64,000 bases of DNA. Origin: Ramlibacter henchirensis (GTDB lineage Bacteria; Pseudomonadota; Gammaproteobacteria; Burkholderiales; Burkholderiaceae_C). The DNA lies in assembly GCF_004682015.1 (NCBI RefSeq), contig NZ_SMLM01000002.1, positions 558,001 through 622,000 of the forward strand, in the 5' to 3' direction. Below the pieces are notes generated by a model. It searched no databases. It worked only from the letters and a program-made list of their open reading frames with translations, and had not been told where the DNA came from. Below are positions 17,980 to 26,935 of this stretch, piece after piece; position 1 is the first letter of the stretch; every line of letters begins with the position of its first letter. The translations under genes and the position numbers were made by a program.

Positions 17980-18821
17980 TGGGCCGCATCGTCGCCGGGA
18001 TCGGCACCTCCCACGTTCCTTCCATCGGCGGGGCGTACGACCGCGGCAAGACGGCCACGCCCGCGTGGAAGCCGCTGTTCGATGCGTATGTGCCGGTGCG
18101 CGAGTGGCTCGGCCGGCTCAAGCCCGATGTCTGCATCATGGTCTACAACGATCACGGCGCCGACTTCTTCTTCGACAAGTACCCCACCTTCGCGGTCGGC
18201 TGCGCCGAGAGCTACCCCATCGCCGATGAAGGCTTCGGGGTCCGTCCGCTGCCGCCGATCCGCGGCGACCTGGCCTTCTCGCAGCACTTGTGCAGTTCGC
18301 TCGTGTACGACGAATTCGACATCACGGTCTGCCAGGAGATGGCCGTCGAGCACGGCTTCCTCGTGCCCATGCACCTGTGCTTCGATCCGCAGGAGAACGG
18401 CTGGCCGGTGGCGTCCATCCCCGTGGAAGTGAACGTGCTGCAGCACCCGTTGCCCACCGCGCGGCGTTGCTACAGGCTGGGCCAGGCGATCCGCCGCGCC
18501 GTGGACAGCTACGAGAAGGACATCAAGGTCGCGATCATCGGCACCGGCGGGATGTCGCACCAGCTGACCGGGCCGAACTTCGGCGCCATGAACGAGAAGG
18601 AAGACCTCGAGTTCCTCGACCGCATCGAGCAGGACCCCGAAAGCCTGACGGCCCTGACCCACCAGACCATGATGGAGAAGTACGGCGTCGAGGGCATCGA
18701 GCTGATCATGTGGCTGGTGATGCGCGGTGCGCTGTCATCGGGCGCCCGGCGGATGCACCGCAACTACTACGCGCCGATGACGACCGGCATGGGCCTGCTG
18801 ACGCTCGAGGAGACCGCGTGA
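17979..18821 (+). CDS. ligB: Protocatechuate 4,5-dioxygenase beta (catalytic) subunit-like protein (LigB/PmdB family)
   Basis: 280 residues. Every catalytic position of Sphingobium LigB is present: Fe ligands His12 (GTSHVP), His59 (YNDHG) and Glu241 (GIELIMW), and the general base His194 (GGMSHQL). It opens the ring of a catechol carboxylate between C4 and C5 using O2. Protocatechuate is the textbook substrate, but relatives cleave gallate, methylgallate and substituted protocatechuates, so the true substrate depends on the neighbouring hydroxylase. The lower-pathway genes (ligC, ligI, ligJ) are not adjacent. The start overlaps the ligA stop, and its own stop overlaps the next gene. Confidence 0.92.
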   Translation: MGRIVAGIGTSHVPSIGGAYDRGKTATPAWKPLFDAYVPVREWLGRLKPDVCIMVYNDHGADFFFDKYPTFAVGCAESYPIADEGFGVRPLPPIRGDLAFSQHLCSSLVYDEFDITVCQEMAVEHGFLVPMHLCFDPQENGWPVASIPVEVNVLQHPLPTARRCYRLGQAIRRAVDSYEKDIKVAIIGTGGMSHQLTGPNFGAMNEKEDLEFLDRIEQDPESLTALTHQTMMEKYGVEGIELIMWLVMRGALSSGARRMHRNYYAPMTTGMGLLTLEETA

Positions 18822-19996
18822 TGCGCACGCAGGTGGGCATCGTGGGCGCCGGGCCGGCCGGACTGATGCTCGCCCAGATCCTGCACCTGCAGGGCATCGA
18901 CTCGGTGCTGATCGAGCGTGCCAGCCAGGAGCATGTGCGTTCGCGGTTGCGCGCGGGCGTGCTCGAACAGGGCACGGTCGAGATGATGCGCGAGTTCGGC
19001 GTCGGCGAGCGCGTGATGAAGGTCGGCCTGAGGCAGCGCGCCATCGATTTCCGGTTCAACGGCGAGTCGCACCCGATCGACTTCGAATCCGTCTGCGGCC
19101 GCAACACCTGGGTGTACCCGCAGCATGAGGTCGTCTCCGACCTGATGGCGGCGCGCGAGCGCAGCGGGTTGCCCGTGGTCTACGACGCGCCGGTCTCGCG
19201 CATCGAGGGACTCGACGGCGGCAGGCCCGTGATCCATTACGAGCGCGATGGCGAACCGCTTCGCCTCGAATGCGACTACGTGGCCGGCTGCGACGGCTTT
19301 CGCGGGATCAGCCGCTCCTGGATCCCCGCGGACCGCCTGAAGGTCTACGACCGCATCTATCCGTTCGGCTGGCTGGGCATCCTGGCCGACGCGAAGCCCG
19401 CCATCCAGGACATCACCTGGGGCTGCCACGAGGACGGCTTCGCGATGATGAGCATCCGCTCGCCCACCGTCACGCGCCTGTACCTGCAGTGCGAGCCGGA
19501 CGAGAACCCCGACGACTGGCCGGACGACCGCATCTGGGCCGAGCTGCACAAGCGCCTGGACGTGCCGGGCCTGCCGCGATTGGAAGAGGGCCGCATCACG
19601 CAGAAAGGCGTCACGGCGATGCGCAGCTTCCTGGCCGAGCCGATGCAGTACGGCCGCCTCTTCCTGGCCGGCGACGCCGCCCACATCGTGCCGCCCACGG
19701 GCGCCAAGGGACTCAACTCCGCCCTGGCCGACGTGAAGGTCCTGGCGCGGGCGCTCACGGAGCAGTACCGGAACGAAAACGGGCAATGGCTGGAGCGCTA
19801 CTCGGACATCTGCCTCAAGCGCATGTGGCTGGTGCAGCGCTTCTCCTCGGGACTGTGCACGATGACGCACCAGTTCCGCGGCGACGAGCCGTTCGTGCGG
19901 CGCCTGCAGCGCGCCGACCTGGAGTACATGACGATGCACGCCCCCGGCCGGCTGGAATTCTCGGAAAACTTCACCGGGCTGCCGGTGGAGGCATGA
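18821..19996 (+). CDS. PobA-family FAD monooxygenase (4-hydroxybenzoate 3-monooxygenase homologue with altered active site)
   Basis: 391 residues, colinear with Pseudomonas PobA (394). FAD motifs: GAGPAG (9-14), CDGFRG (157-162) and [16 protein letters not shown] (284-299). Of the substrate pocket, the carboxylate-binding set is conserved: Ser211, Arg213, Arg219 and Tyr221, equal to Ser212, Arg214, Arg220 and Tyr222 of PobA. However, Tyr201 is replaced by Trp200 (DITWGCH) and Tyr385 by Phe384 (SENFTGL). These two tyrosines deprotonate the 4-hydroxyl in PobA. The enzyme should therefore bind a benzoate-type carboxylate but is poorly suited to 4-hydroxybenzoate. Its start overlaps the ligB stop. 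Homology is certain; the substrate is open. Confidence 0.93.
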   Translation: MRTQVGIVGAGPAGLMLAQILHLQGIDSVLIERASQEHVRSRLRAGVLEQGTVEMMREFGVGERVMKVGLRQRAIDFRFNGESHPIDFESVCGRNTWVYPQHEVVSDLMAARERSGLPVVYDAPVSRIEGLDGGRPVIHYERDGEPLRLECDYVAGCDGFRGISRSWIPADRLKVYDRIYPFGWLGILADAKPAIQDITWGCHEDGFAMMSIRSPTVTRLYLQCEPDENPDDWPDDRIWAELHKRLDVPGLPRLEEGRITQKGVTAMRSFLAEPMQYGRLFLAGDAAHIVPPTGAKGLNSALADVKVLARALTEQYRNENGQWLERYSDICLKRMWLVQRFSSGLCTMTHQFRGDEPFVRRLQRADLEYMTMHAPGRLEFSENFTGLPVEA

Positions 19997-20009
19997 ACAG
20001 GAGCAAGGG

Positions 20010-21014
20010 ATGCACGACGTTCCGCTTTCGCACCGCCGGCGCAGGTTCCTGGCGCAGGCCGCCGTGGGGTTGGGCACCGGCCTGGTCCTCCCGCGCGTGG
20101 GCGTGACGCAGGACGACAAGTGGCCTTCGCGCCCGGTCAAGGTGATCTGCAACTTCCCGCCCGCCAGTTCCCCCGATGCGCTGGTCCGCGCGATTTCCCA
20201 ACCGCTCGGGCAGGCACTGGGGCAGTCCGTGGTGATCGAGAACCGTGCAGGCGCGAGCGGCATGATCGGCGCCGAGGCGGTGGCCAAGGCCCCGCCCGAC
20301 GGCTACACGCTGCTGATGACGGCCGGCAGCACCATCACGACGAATCCGCATGTGTTTGCGAAGATGCCGTTCGATCCGGCGAAGGACCTCACGCCCGTCG
20401 CGGCGCTCGCGCGGCTGAATCTTTTCCTGGTCACGCGCGGCGACTTCCCCGCCGGCAACGTCGCCGAATTCCTTTCGTACCTGAAGAAGAATCCGGGCAA
20501 GGCCACGTACGGTTCGGCGGGCAATGCGACGGGGCTGCACCTGGCCGGCGAGATGCTCAAGAGCCAGGCCGGCGTGTTCGCCGTCCACGTGCCCTACCGC
20601 GGCGCATCGCTCGCGCTGCAGGAACTGCTGGCGGGCCAGATCGACTTCTACTTCGACCCGGGCATCGCCCTGCAGCACGTGAAGTCGGGCAAGCTGAAGC
20701 TGCTGGCCATCGGCGCGCCGCAGCGCTCGCCGCTCTACCCGGACATCCCGACGCTGCATGAAGCGGGGCTGAAGAACTTCGATGCGGGCACCACGCACGG
20801 CATGTACGCGCCCGCCGGCACGCCGGCCCCCATCGTCGAGCGCCTCAACCGCGAGATCAACACGATCCTCGCGACGCCCGCCGCCAAGCAGCAGATCGCG
20901 AACCTTGCGGCGGATGCGACCCCGATGACGCCGGCGCAGTTCGACGCCCTGATGCGCGAAGACAGCAAGCGGTACGGAGCCGTCATCCGCGAGCGCAAGA
21001 TCACGGCGACCTGA
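20010..21014 (+). CDS. Bug/TctC-family periplasmic substrate-binding protein
   Basis: 334 residues. A strong twin-arginine signal (RRRRFLAQAAVGLG) suggests Tat export. The family motifs are FPPASSPDALVR, ENRAGASG, PDGYT and HVPYRGAS. It follows the PobA-family gene by 13 bp, with AGGAG upstream of the start, so it is probably cotranscribed with the ring-cleavage genes and may capture the aromatic acid they degrade, as TphC does for terephthalate. That ligand is inferred from position only. Confidence 0.93.
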   Translation: MHDVPLSHRRRRFLAQAAVGLGTGLVLPRVGVTQDDKWPSRPVKVICNFPPASSPDALVRAISQPLGQALGQSVVIENRAGASGMIGAEAVAKAPPDGYTLLMTAGSTITTNPHVFAKMPFDPAKDLTPVAALARLNLFLVTRGDFPAGNVAEFLSYLKKNPGKATYGSAGNATGLHLAGEMLKSQAGVFAVHVPYRGASLALQELLAGQIDFYFDPGIALQHVKSGKLKLLAIGAPQRSPLYPDIPTLHEAGLKNFDAGTTHGMYAPAGTPAPIVERLNREINTILATPAAKQQIANLAADATPMTPAQFDALMREDSKRYGAVIRERKITAT

Positions 21015-21128
21015 GCCGGCGCCTCTCGCTCAGCTCTGCAGTACCCGCTCCCGTCCTGTTCGGGTTGGCATGCTTACGATTCTGCCCGCCAGCCGCTATA
21101 ACCAAGGCTCCTCCCACACCTCCCCGCC

Positions 21129-22139
21129 ATGATCCGCGCCGCCATCATCGGACTCGGCACGTGGGGCCAGAACCTGGTCCGCAGCGTGCAGGGCGCCAGC
21201 CCCCACATCCAGTTCACCGCTGCGGCCACCCGCACACCCGACAAGGCGCGCGAGTTCGCCGAAGCCAACGGATTGCGCATGCTGCCCAGCTACGAAGCCG
21301 CGCTGTCCGACGCCGAGGTCGACGCCGTGGTGCTGGCCACGCCGCACTCGATGCACACGGACCAGATCATCGCGGCGGCGCGCGCCGGCAAGCACGTCTT
21401 CAGCGAGAAGCCGCTGGGCCTGAGCGCCGCCGACGCGCAGCGCGCCGCACAGGCCTGCGCGGACCAGGGCGTGACACTCGGCGTGGGCTACAACTGGCGC
21501 TACCAGCCCGCGCTGCAGAAGATCCGCGAGCTCATCGACGATGGCACGCTCGGCCGCGTGCTGCACCTCGAAGGCAACTTCTGCGGCCCGAGCGCCTACC
21601 GCTTTCCCAAGGGCCACTGGCGCCACGACACGGAGGAGGCGCCCGCCGGCGGCATGACCGGGCGCGGCGTGCACGTGGTCGATGCCATGCTGTACCTGGC
21701 GGGCCACATCGAGCAGGTGACGGCGCAGAGCTTCCGGCTGGCGCAGGACTTCGGCGTCGACGACACCACGTCCATGCTGTTCCGCTTCGCGAGCGGCGCC
21801 ACCGGGTACCTGGGCACTGTCATCGCCACCGCCGAGACGTGGCGCCTGCAGGTGTTCGGCAGCAACGCGTGGGCCGAAGTCGGCGACGTCGAGCACCTGC
21901 ACACCTGGGACCTGAAGGTGTGCCGCATCGACCGGAACAACATCACCGTGAAGCAGCGGCCCGAGGTGCTGACCTTCCCCAGGACCAGCACCGAGCGCGC
22001 CGAGCTCGAACACTTCGCCCGCCAGGCCGCCAGCCGCGAATCCATCGCGCGGCCGGGTGGCGACGCGGTCCACAACGTGGCGGTGCTGGAGGCGATCCTC
22101 GCTTCGGCCCGGACGCAGCAAGCGGTGCGCGTGCACTGA
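21129..22139 (+). CDS. Gfo/Idh/MocA-family NAD(P)-dependent oxidoreductase
   Basis: 336 residues. N-terminal Rossmann domain (GLGTWGQN at 8-15), the family EKP motif (HVFSEKPLG) that carries the catalytic lysine, and a C-terminal alpha/beta domain with a GHWRH and GGMTGRGVHVVD segment where the catalytic histidine lies. Members oxidise or reduce sugars, inositols and related polyols. It is separated from the upstream Bug by 114 bp, so it may start its own transcript with the Bug, deacetylase-like and GGT genes that follow. The substrate is unknown. Confidence 0.9.
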   Translation: MIRAAIIGLGTWGQNLVRSVQGASPHIQFTAAATRTPDKAREFAEANGLRMLPSYEAALSDAEVDAVVLATPHSMHTDQIIAAARAGKHVFSEKPLGLSAADAQRAAQACADQGVTLGVGYNWRYQPALQKIRELIDDGTLGRVLHLEGNFCGPSAYRFPKGHWRHDTEEAPAGGMTGRGVHVVDAMLYLAGHIEQVTAQSFRLAQDFGVDDTTSMLFRFASGATGYLGTVIATAETWRLQVFGSNAWAEVGDVEHLHTWDLKVCRIDRNNITVKQRPEVLTFPRTSTERAELEHFARQAASRESIARPGGDAVHNVAVLEAILASARTQQAVRVH

Positions 22140-22164
22140 TTCCCCACCCCGAGGAGTGCGAACG

Positions 22165-23121
22165 ATGAACCGACGTTCCTGGATCGCGGCGCTGGCCGCG
22201 CTCACCCTGCCCTTCGCGGCCCGCGCGCAAGGCTTTCCCGACCGGCCGATCAAGGCGGTGGTGCCCTCGCCGCCGGGCGGCCCGCCCGACCTGATCCTGC
22301 GCGCGATGCTGCCGCGGCTGAACGCGGTGCTCGGCCAGCCGGTCGTGGTGGAGAACCGCGCCGGCGCCGGCGGCCTGGTCGGCACGGCCCATGTCGCGGC
22401 GCAGCCGGCGGACGGCTACACCTGGCTCTTCACCACGGCTTCGCACGTCAACATCCCGCCCTTCAACGAGAACGCGAAGTACGACCCGGTGAAGGACTTC
22501 AGCCACGTCACGCTGGCGGCGCAGAACTTCGGGCAGGTGCTGGTGGTGCATCCCGGCCTGGAAGCGAAGAACGTGCAGGAGCTGATCGCCCTGGCCAGGC
22601 GCAATCCCGGCAAGCTCACCTACGCGAACGCCGGCGACGGCACGGCCAGCCACATCCCGGCCGAGGTGATGAAGACCATGGCGGGCGTGGACATCCTGTC
22701 CGTCCCGTACAAGGGCGTGGCCGAAGCCACGAACGACCTGATCGCCGGGCGCATCGACATGTTCTTCGTGGGCACCAACATCGCGCTGCAGCACGTGCAG
22801 AGCGGCAAGCTCCGCGCACTGGCGCTCACCGGCGCCAAGCGGTGGAGCGGCATGCCGGACCTGCCGACCATGGACGAGCAGGGCCTCAAGGGCTTCAACA
22901 AGGTGAACTGGTTCGGCCTCTGGCTGCCGGCCGGCGCGCCGCCGGACGTCGTCAACCGCATCCACCGCGCTGTCGCGCAGGCCGTCAACGACCCTGAAGT
23001 GAAGCAGCAGTTCGAAAAGCAAGGCCTGGAAGGCGTGGCCATGCCGCCGGCGGAGTTCGCAACCTTCGTTGCGAGCGAACAGCGCGCGGCGCAGGACATC
23101 GCGCGGAGGATCCGGAAGTGA
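22165..23121 (+). CDS. Bug/TctC-family periplasmic substrate-binding protein
   Basis: 318 residues from an ATG at 22165 with GAGGAG upstream; the earlier open frame is a shadow of the preceding gene. The signal peptide ends near FAARAQ. Motifs: PPGGPPDLILR (an unusual variant of PGGGTD), ENRAGAGG, ADGYT and VPYKGVAEA. Its stop overlaps the start of the deacetylase-like gene (GTGA), so the receptor and that enzyme are translationally coupled, a strong hint that they handle the same compound. Confidence 0.93.
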   Translation: MNRRSWIAALAALTLPFAARAQGFPDRPIKAVVPSPPGGPPDLILRAMLPRLNAVLGQPVVVENRAGAGGLVGTAHVAAQPADGYTWLFTTASHVNIPPFNENAKYDPVKDFSHVTLAAQNFGQVLVVHPGLEAKNVQELIALARRNPGKLTYANAGDGTASHIPAEVMKTMAGVDILSVPYKGVAEATNDLIAGRIDMFFVGTNIALQHVQSGKLRALALTGAKRWSGMPDLPTMDEQGLKGFNKVNWFGLWLPAGAPPDVVNRIHRAVAQAVNDPEVKQQFEKQGLEGVAMPPAEFATFVASEQRAAQDIARRIRK

Positions 23122-24011
23122 GCGAGCCCCTGCAGCCCTGGCAATGGCCGGAGGCCCACTGGCGCGGCATCGTCGAGCATGTGCGCGCCGGCCGCACGCT
23201 CCGGCCGGCCAGCTGGCCTGGCGGCGCGCGCTGCGCGATCGCGCTGTCCTTCGACTCCGACCACGAGACCAACGAGCTGCGCGAGGGCGGCGAGTCGATC
23301 GGCAAGCTCTCGCAGGGCCAGTACGGCAACCGGCAGGGCATCCCGCGCATCCTGGGCATCCTGGCGCAGCACGGCGTCAAGGCCAGCTTCTACGTGCCGG
23401 CCGTGACCGCCCTGCTCTACCCGGACGAACAGCGCCGCGTCGCCGCCGAAGGCCACGAGCTCGCGCTGCACGGCTGGATCCACGAGCGCAACTCGGTGCT
23501 GCCGGAGGCGGCGGAACGCGACCTGATGCTGCGCGCCGCCGACGTGCTGGAAAAACTCGCGGGCAAGCGACCCGTGGGCATCCGCACGCCTTCCTGGGAC
23601 TTCAGCCCGTCGACGCTGAAGATCACGCGCGAGATGGGGCTGCTGTACGACTCGTCCCTCATGGCCGACGTCGACTGCTACGAGCTGCTGCTCGACGGCG
23701 AGCCCACCGGCGTGGTGGAGCTGCCGGTGGAGTGGATCCGAGACGACGCCGTCTACTTCAACATGAACCGCTTCGCCGGCCTGCGCCCCTACACGCCGCC
23801 GGCGGACGTGTTCGACATCTTCCGGCGCGAGCTGGAGGCGGCGCACGCGGAAGGCGGCATCTTCCAGCTCACCATGCATCCGCACATCAGCGGCTACCGC
23901 TCGCGCATCTGGATCCTGGAGGAGTTGATCCGGCACGCGAAGTCGCTGGGCAATGTCTGGTTCGCCGCCCATGCCGACATCGTGCGGCATGCCAAGGCGC
24001 ACGCGCAGTGA
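23118..24011 (+). CDS. Polysaccharide deacetylase-family (NodB-fold) hydrolase
   Basis: 297 residues. NodB motifs are present: the aspartates in SFDSDHE (Asp46, Asp48), the metal histidines in HGWIH (His118, His122), RTPSW (156-160) and a late MHPH segment. The lack of a signal peptide and the SFDSDHE form resemble the cytoplasmic PuuE/HpPgdA-type branch, which hydrolyses small cyclic amides or imides rather than cell-wall polymers. The start is a GTG overlapping the Bug stop, and its stop overlaps the GGT start, so this Bug-hydrolase-GGT trio is tightly coupled. A role in opening an amide or lactam imported by the Bug is my inference. Confidence 0.87.
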   Translation: MSEPLQPWQWPEAHWRGIVEHVRAGRTLRPASWPGGARCAIALSFDSDHETNELREGGESIGKLSQGQYGNRQGIPRILGILAQHGVKASFYVPAVTALLYPDEQRRVAAEGHELALHGWIHERNSVLPEAAERDLMLRAADVLEKLAGKRPVGIRTPSWDFSPSTLKITREMGLLYDSSLMADVDCYELLLDGEPTGVVELPVEWIRDDAVYFNMNRFAGLRPYTPPADVFDIFRRELEAAHAEGGIFQLTMHPHISGYRSRIWILEELIRHAKSLGNVWFAAHADIVRHAKAHAQ

Positions 24012-25588
24012 TGACCATGATCGACAACTTCTCCGATGCGCAGGTCGTGCGCAAGGCGGTGGTCGCCACCGAGGCGGGCGTCGTGGCCTCGCAGCACAAG
24101 CGCGCGGCCGAAGTGGGCGCCGCAGTGCTGGCCGCCGGCGGCGACGCGGTGGATGCTGCCGTGGCCACTTCGTTCGCGCTTGGCGTGGTGGAACCGTGGA
24201 TGAGCGGCTGCGCGGCCGGCGGCGCGATGGTGCTGTGGCGGGCCGATGAGCGCCGCGCGCAAGTCGTCAACTTCAACATGCGCTCGCCGCGCGAACTGAA
24301 GCCAGAGGACTACCCGCTCACGGGCGACGGCCGCAGCTCGGACCTGTTCCCATGGAAAGCCGTGGTGGACGACCGCAACGTCCAGGGCGCGACGGCCGTC
24401 GCGGTGCCGGGGGTGATCGCCGGCATGGCACTCGCGCACGAGCGCTACGGGCGCAGGGACTGGCGCGAACTCGTCACGCCGGCCGTGCGGCTCGCGCAGG
24501 AAGGCCTGCTGGTCGACTGGTACTCGGGCCTGATCACCGCCTCCAACGCGAAGGGCCTCGCCCAGGACCCGGACGCGGCGGCCATGTTCCTCGACGAAGG
24601 GACCTGGCCGATCCTGGGCGGCTGGACGGCCGTGACCGAGCGCCACCTCGACCAGCGCAAGCTGGCCGGCACGCTGCAGCAGATCGCCGAAGGTGGGCCG
24701 AAGGCTTTCTACGAAGGACCCATCGCCCGCGCGCTGGTGCGCGACGTACGCGCCAAGGGCGGGTGCCTCAGCGAAGCCGACCTGGCGGCCTACCAGGCCG
24801 AATGGAACGAGCCGCTCACGGTCGATTACCGCGGCGGGCAGGTGCACGCCACGCCCGGGCTGACCGGCGGCCCCACCTATGCGCAGGCGCTTGCCCAGCT
24901 CGAGAAGGAGTTCGAACCGGCAGGCCGCGGTCCCGACGCCCGGGCCTACCAGGCGATCGCGCGCACGCTGGACGCCGCGTTCCGCACGCGCCTGAGCGAC
25001 ATGGGCGACCACGAGTCGCCGAAGTCCCCACCCTGCACCACCCACTTCAGCGTGGTGGACCGCCACGGCAACATGTGCGCGGTGACGCAGACGCTGCTGT
25101 CCATCTTCGGCTCGCGCGTCGTGTCGCCGTCGACGGGGCTGCTGCTCAACAACGGCGTGATGTGGTTCGATCCCGAGCCGGGCAGGGCGAATTCGCTGGC
25201 CCCCAACAAGCGCGTGCTGGCCAACTACTGCCCGGTGGTCGGCGTCGGCGAGGACCGGCGCGTCTTCGCGATCGGCGCCTCCGGCGGGCGCAAGATCCTG
25301 GGCGCCGTCATGCAGCTGAGCTCCTTCACCCTGGACCACGGCATGGACCTGGAGCAGGCCTTCCACCAGCCGCGCATCGACGTCAGCGGCGGCGGCCAGA
25401 TCACCGCGGATCGCACGCTGCCGCAGGATGTGCTGAAGGCGCTCGGCGAGATCATGCCCACCAGCGTGGTGCGGCGCACCGTGTTTCCGTACGCCTTCGC
25501 CTGCCCGGCCGGCGTCATGCGCGCCGGCGGCAGGAACATGGGGTGCACCGAGATCATGTCGCCGTGGGGCGATGCGGTGGCCGGCTGA
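24011..25588 (+). CDS. Gamma-glutamyltransferase-family Ntn hydrolase
   Basis: 525 residues. The autoprocessing site and nucleophile lie in PPCTTHFSV (Thr343, equal to Thr391 of E. coli GGT); the small-subunit signature LLLNNGVMWFDP follows. There is no signal peptide, so unlike classical GGT it is probably cytoplasmic. Cytoplasmic GGT-like enzymes can hydrolyse gamma-glutamyl or other amide bonds in catabolism. The start ATG overlaps the deacetylase-like stop (TGATG). The frame continues upstream to 23069 but that part is a shadow of the deacetylase gene. The substrate is unknown. Confidence 0.9.
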   Translation: MTMIDNFSDAQVVRKAVVATEAGVVASQHKRAAEVGAAVLAAGGDAVDAAVATSFALGVVEPWMSGCAAGGAMVLWRADERRAQVVNFNMRSPRELKPEDYPLTGDGRSSDLFPWKAVVDDRNVQGATAVAVPGVIAGMALAHERYGRRDWRELVTPAVRLAQEGLLVDWYSGLITASNAKGLAQDPDAAAMFLDEGTWPILGGWTAVTERHLDQRKLAGTLQQIAEGGPKAFYEGPIARALVRDVRAKGGCLSEADLAAYQAEWNEPLTVDYRGGQVHATPGLTGGPTYAQALAQLEKEFEPAGRGPDARAYQAIARTLDAAFRTRLSDMGDHESPKSPPCTTHFSVVDRHGNMCAVTQTLLSIFGSRVVSPSTGLLLNNGVMWFDPEPGRANSLAPNKRVLANYCPVVGVGEDRRVFAIGASGGRKILGAVMQLSSFTLDHGMDLEQAFHQPRIDVSGGGQITADRTLPQDVLKALGEIMPTSVVRRTVFPYAFACPAGVMRAGGRNMGCTEIMSPWGDAVAG

Positions 25589-25719
25589 GGAAACGTCATC
25601 ACGACGTCAACGCGAACTCCACCCCCGTCCGTGGCGGCCGCGTTCCGCTTCGATCCGTTCGAACGCGTGGTGGATTTCCTGGCCGCGCAGTTGGGCTGCT
25701 GCGGCAGGTTCACTCCAGT

Positions 25720-26400
25720 TCAGGCATCTGGTTCGGTCTGCACTTCGGGCGCGACCGGAGCGCCCGCGAAGACGTTCGAGATGACGACCGCCAGGGCCGC
25801 ACCGGCCAACTGGGCGCCGACGAAGGCCGGGACGCTGGACGCCGCGATCCCCGCGAAGCTCTCGGTGAACATCCTCCCGAACGCGGCGGCGGGGTTCGCA
25901 AAGGATGTCGACGCGGTGAAGAAGTAGGCGCTGCCGATGTAGGCGGCGACCATGGCCGCGACCCGTGCCGCCGGCGCCCGCAGGATCACGAGGAGCAGCC
26001 CCGTGGTGGCCACCAGCTCCGCGAACCACTGCCCCGCCCCGCTCCGGATCTTGGTCGAGAGCTGCAGGATGCTCACATCGAACATCGCGTGCGCCATCCA
26101 CGCGCCGAGCACGGCGCCCCCGAGCTGGGCGATGACGTACAGCGGAAGAAGCTTCCGCGGCAGCAGGCCCTTCACGGCCATCACCGCCGATACGGCCGGA
26201 TTGAAGTGCGCGCCGCTGATCGGGCCGAACACCTCGATGAGGATGTAGAGCCCGCCGACGGTGGAGAGCGTGTTGACCACGAGCGCGACAGCCACGTTGC
26301 CCCCGGCCAGGCGCTCGCCCATGATCCCGGAGCCGATCACGATGGCCAGGAGAAGCGCTGTGCCCAGCACCTCGGCGAACAACTTCCGTGCGGCGCTCAT
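25720..26400 (-). CDS. MIP-family aquaglyceroporin, probably arsenite channel (AqpS-like)
   Basis: 226 residues, six membrane helices. Both pore NPA motifs are intact (HFNPAVS at 66-72 and FANPAAAFGR at 168-177). Lying 21 bp downstream of an ArsR-family repressor gene, it matches the aqpS-arsR arrangement known from Sinorhizobium meliloti, where the channel lets arsenite made by ArsC flow out of the cell. No ArsB or Acr3 pump is encoded here; an MFS gene is divergent. A role in glycerol or water flow is the alternative. Confidence 0.9.
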   Translation of the reverse strand: MSAARKLFAEVLGTALLLAIVIGSGIMGERLAGGNVAVALVVNTLSTVGGLYILIEVFGPISGAHFNPAVSAVMAVKGLLPRKLLPLYVIAQLGGAVLGAWMAHAMFDVSILQLSTKIRSGAGQWFAELVATTGLLLVILRAPAARVAAMVAAYIGSAYFFTASTSFANPAAAFGRMFTESFAGIAASSVPAFVGAQLAGAALAVVISNVFAGAPVAPEVQTEPDA

Positions 26401-26421
26401 GTCAGCTGATGGAGACGCGAT

Positions 26422-26748
26422 TCAGCACCGGCAATGCGCAGCAGCAGGTGCGACAGCGCACTCGCCGCCCTCGCAGCAGTTGTCGGTCAGGTAGCCGAGC
26501 AGTTCGTTCATGCGTGCGAAGGCTGCGCGGTAGATCAGGTTGCGGCTCGCGCGCTCCTGCGTCACCAGCCCGGCATTCGTGAGCTCCTTGAGGTGGAACG
26601 ACAAGGAGCTGGCGGCCATGCCCAGCCCCTCGGCCATGGTCGAGGGAGTCATGCCACGGGGGCCGGCGATGACGAGGGCCCGGAACACCTGCAGGCGCAC
26701 GGGTTGGGCCAGTGCGGCCAGGGACTTCACGACTTCCGCTTCGGTCAT
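26422..26748 (-). CDS. arsR: ArsR-family metalloid-responsive repressor
   Basis: 108 residues from an ATG at 26748; a GTG nine bases upstream is the alternative start. The winged helix (about 20-85) includes ASSLSFHLKELTNAGLV. The C-terminal tail is rich in cysteine (NCCEGGECA then HCRC), a likely As(III)/Sb(III) sensor site of the C-terminal type rather than the classical CVC motif. It should repress its own operon with the aquaporin gene, and perhaps the divergent MFS gene, through the dyad at 26768-26783. Confidence 0.92.
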   Translation of the reverse strand: MTEAEVVKSLAALAQPVRLQVFRALVIAGPRGMTPSTMAEGLGMAASSLSFHLKELTNAGLVTQERASRNLIYRAAFARMNELLGYLTDNCCEGGECAVAPAAAHCRC

Positions 26749-26767
26749 GGACGGCACGCTACCACAT

Positions 26768-26783
26768 TTCGACCATTATCGAA
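26768..26783. promoter_or_regulatory. Candidate ArsR operator
   Basis: A perfect inverted repeat TTCGA-N6-TCGAA lies 20 bp upstream of arsR, in the only A/T-rich patch of the divergent intergenic region. On the minus strand it contains a -10-like GATAAT (26780-26775). Overlap of a promoter with the dyad is what a repressor of the ArsR family would need. Confidence 0.6.
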
Positions 26784-26935
26784 GGGTGGAAGCCAACTTC
26801 GCGGCCTCAGTGGACGACGCGGCGCCTCGGTAGAATTTCCCGCCGGGGACGTGAGCAGACTCCCCGCTCTTCCCAAGACGCGCCGCGTCCAAGTGCTGCT
26901 CCTGATCACGGGCCCTGCCCGGTTGGGAGCCTGAC

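Noticed and set aside
23069..25588. 839-codon frame that could suggest an extended or fused gamma-glutamyltransferase
   Set aside because: The first 314 codons are an out-of-frame shadow of the deacetylase-like gene; GGT starts at 24011.
25572..25927. Short plus-strand frames opposite the aquaporin gene
   Set aside because: They are antisense to conserved membrane helices of the aquaporin and have no domains.
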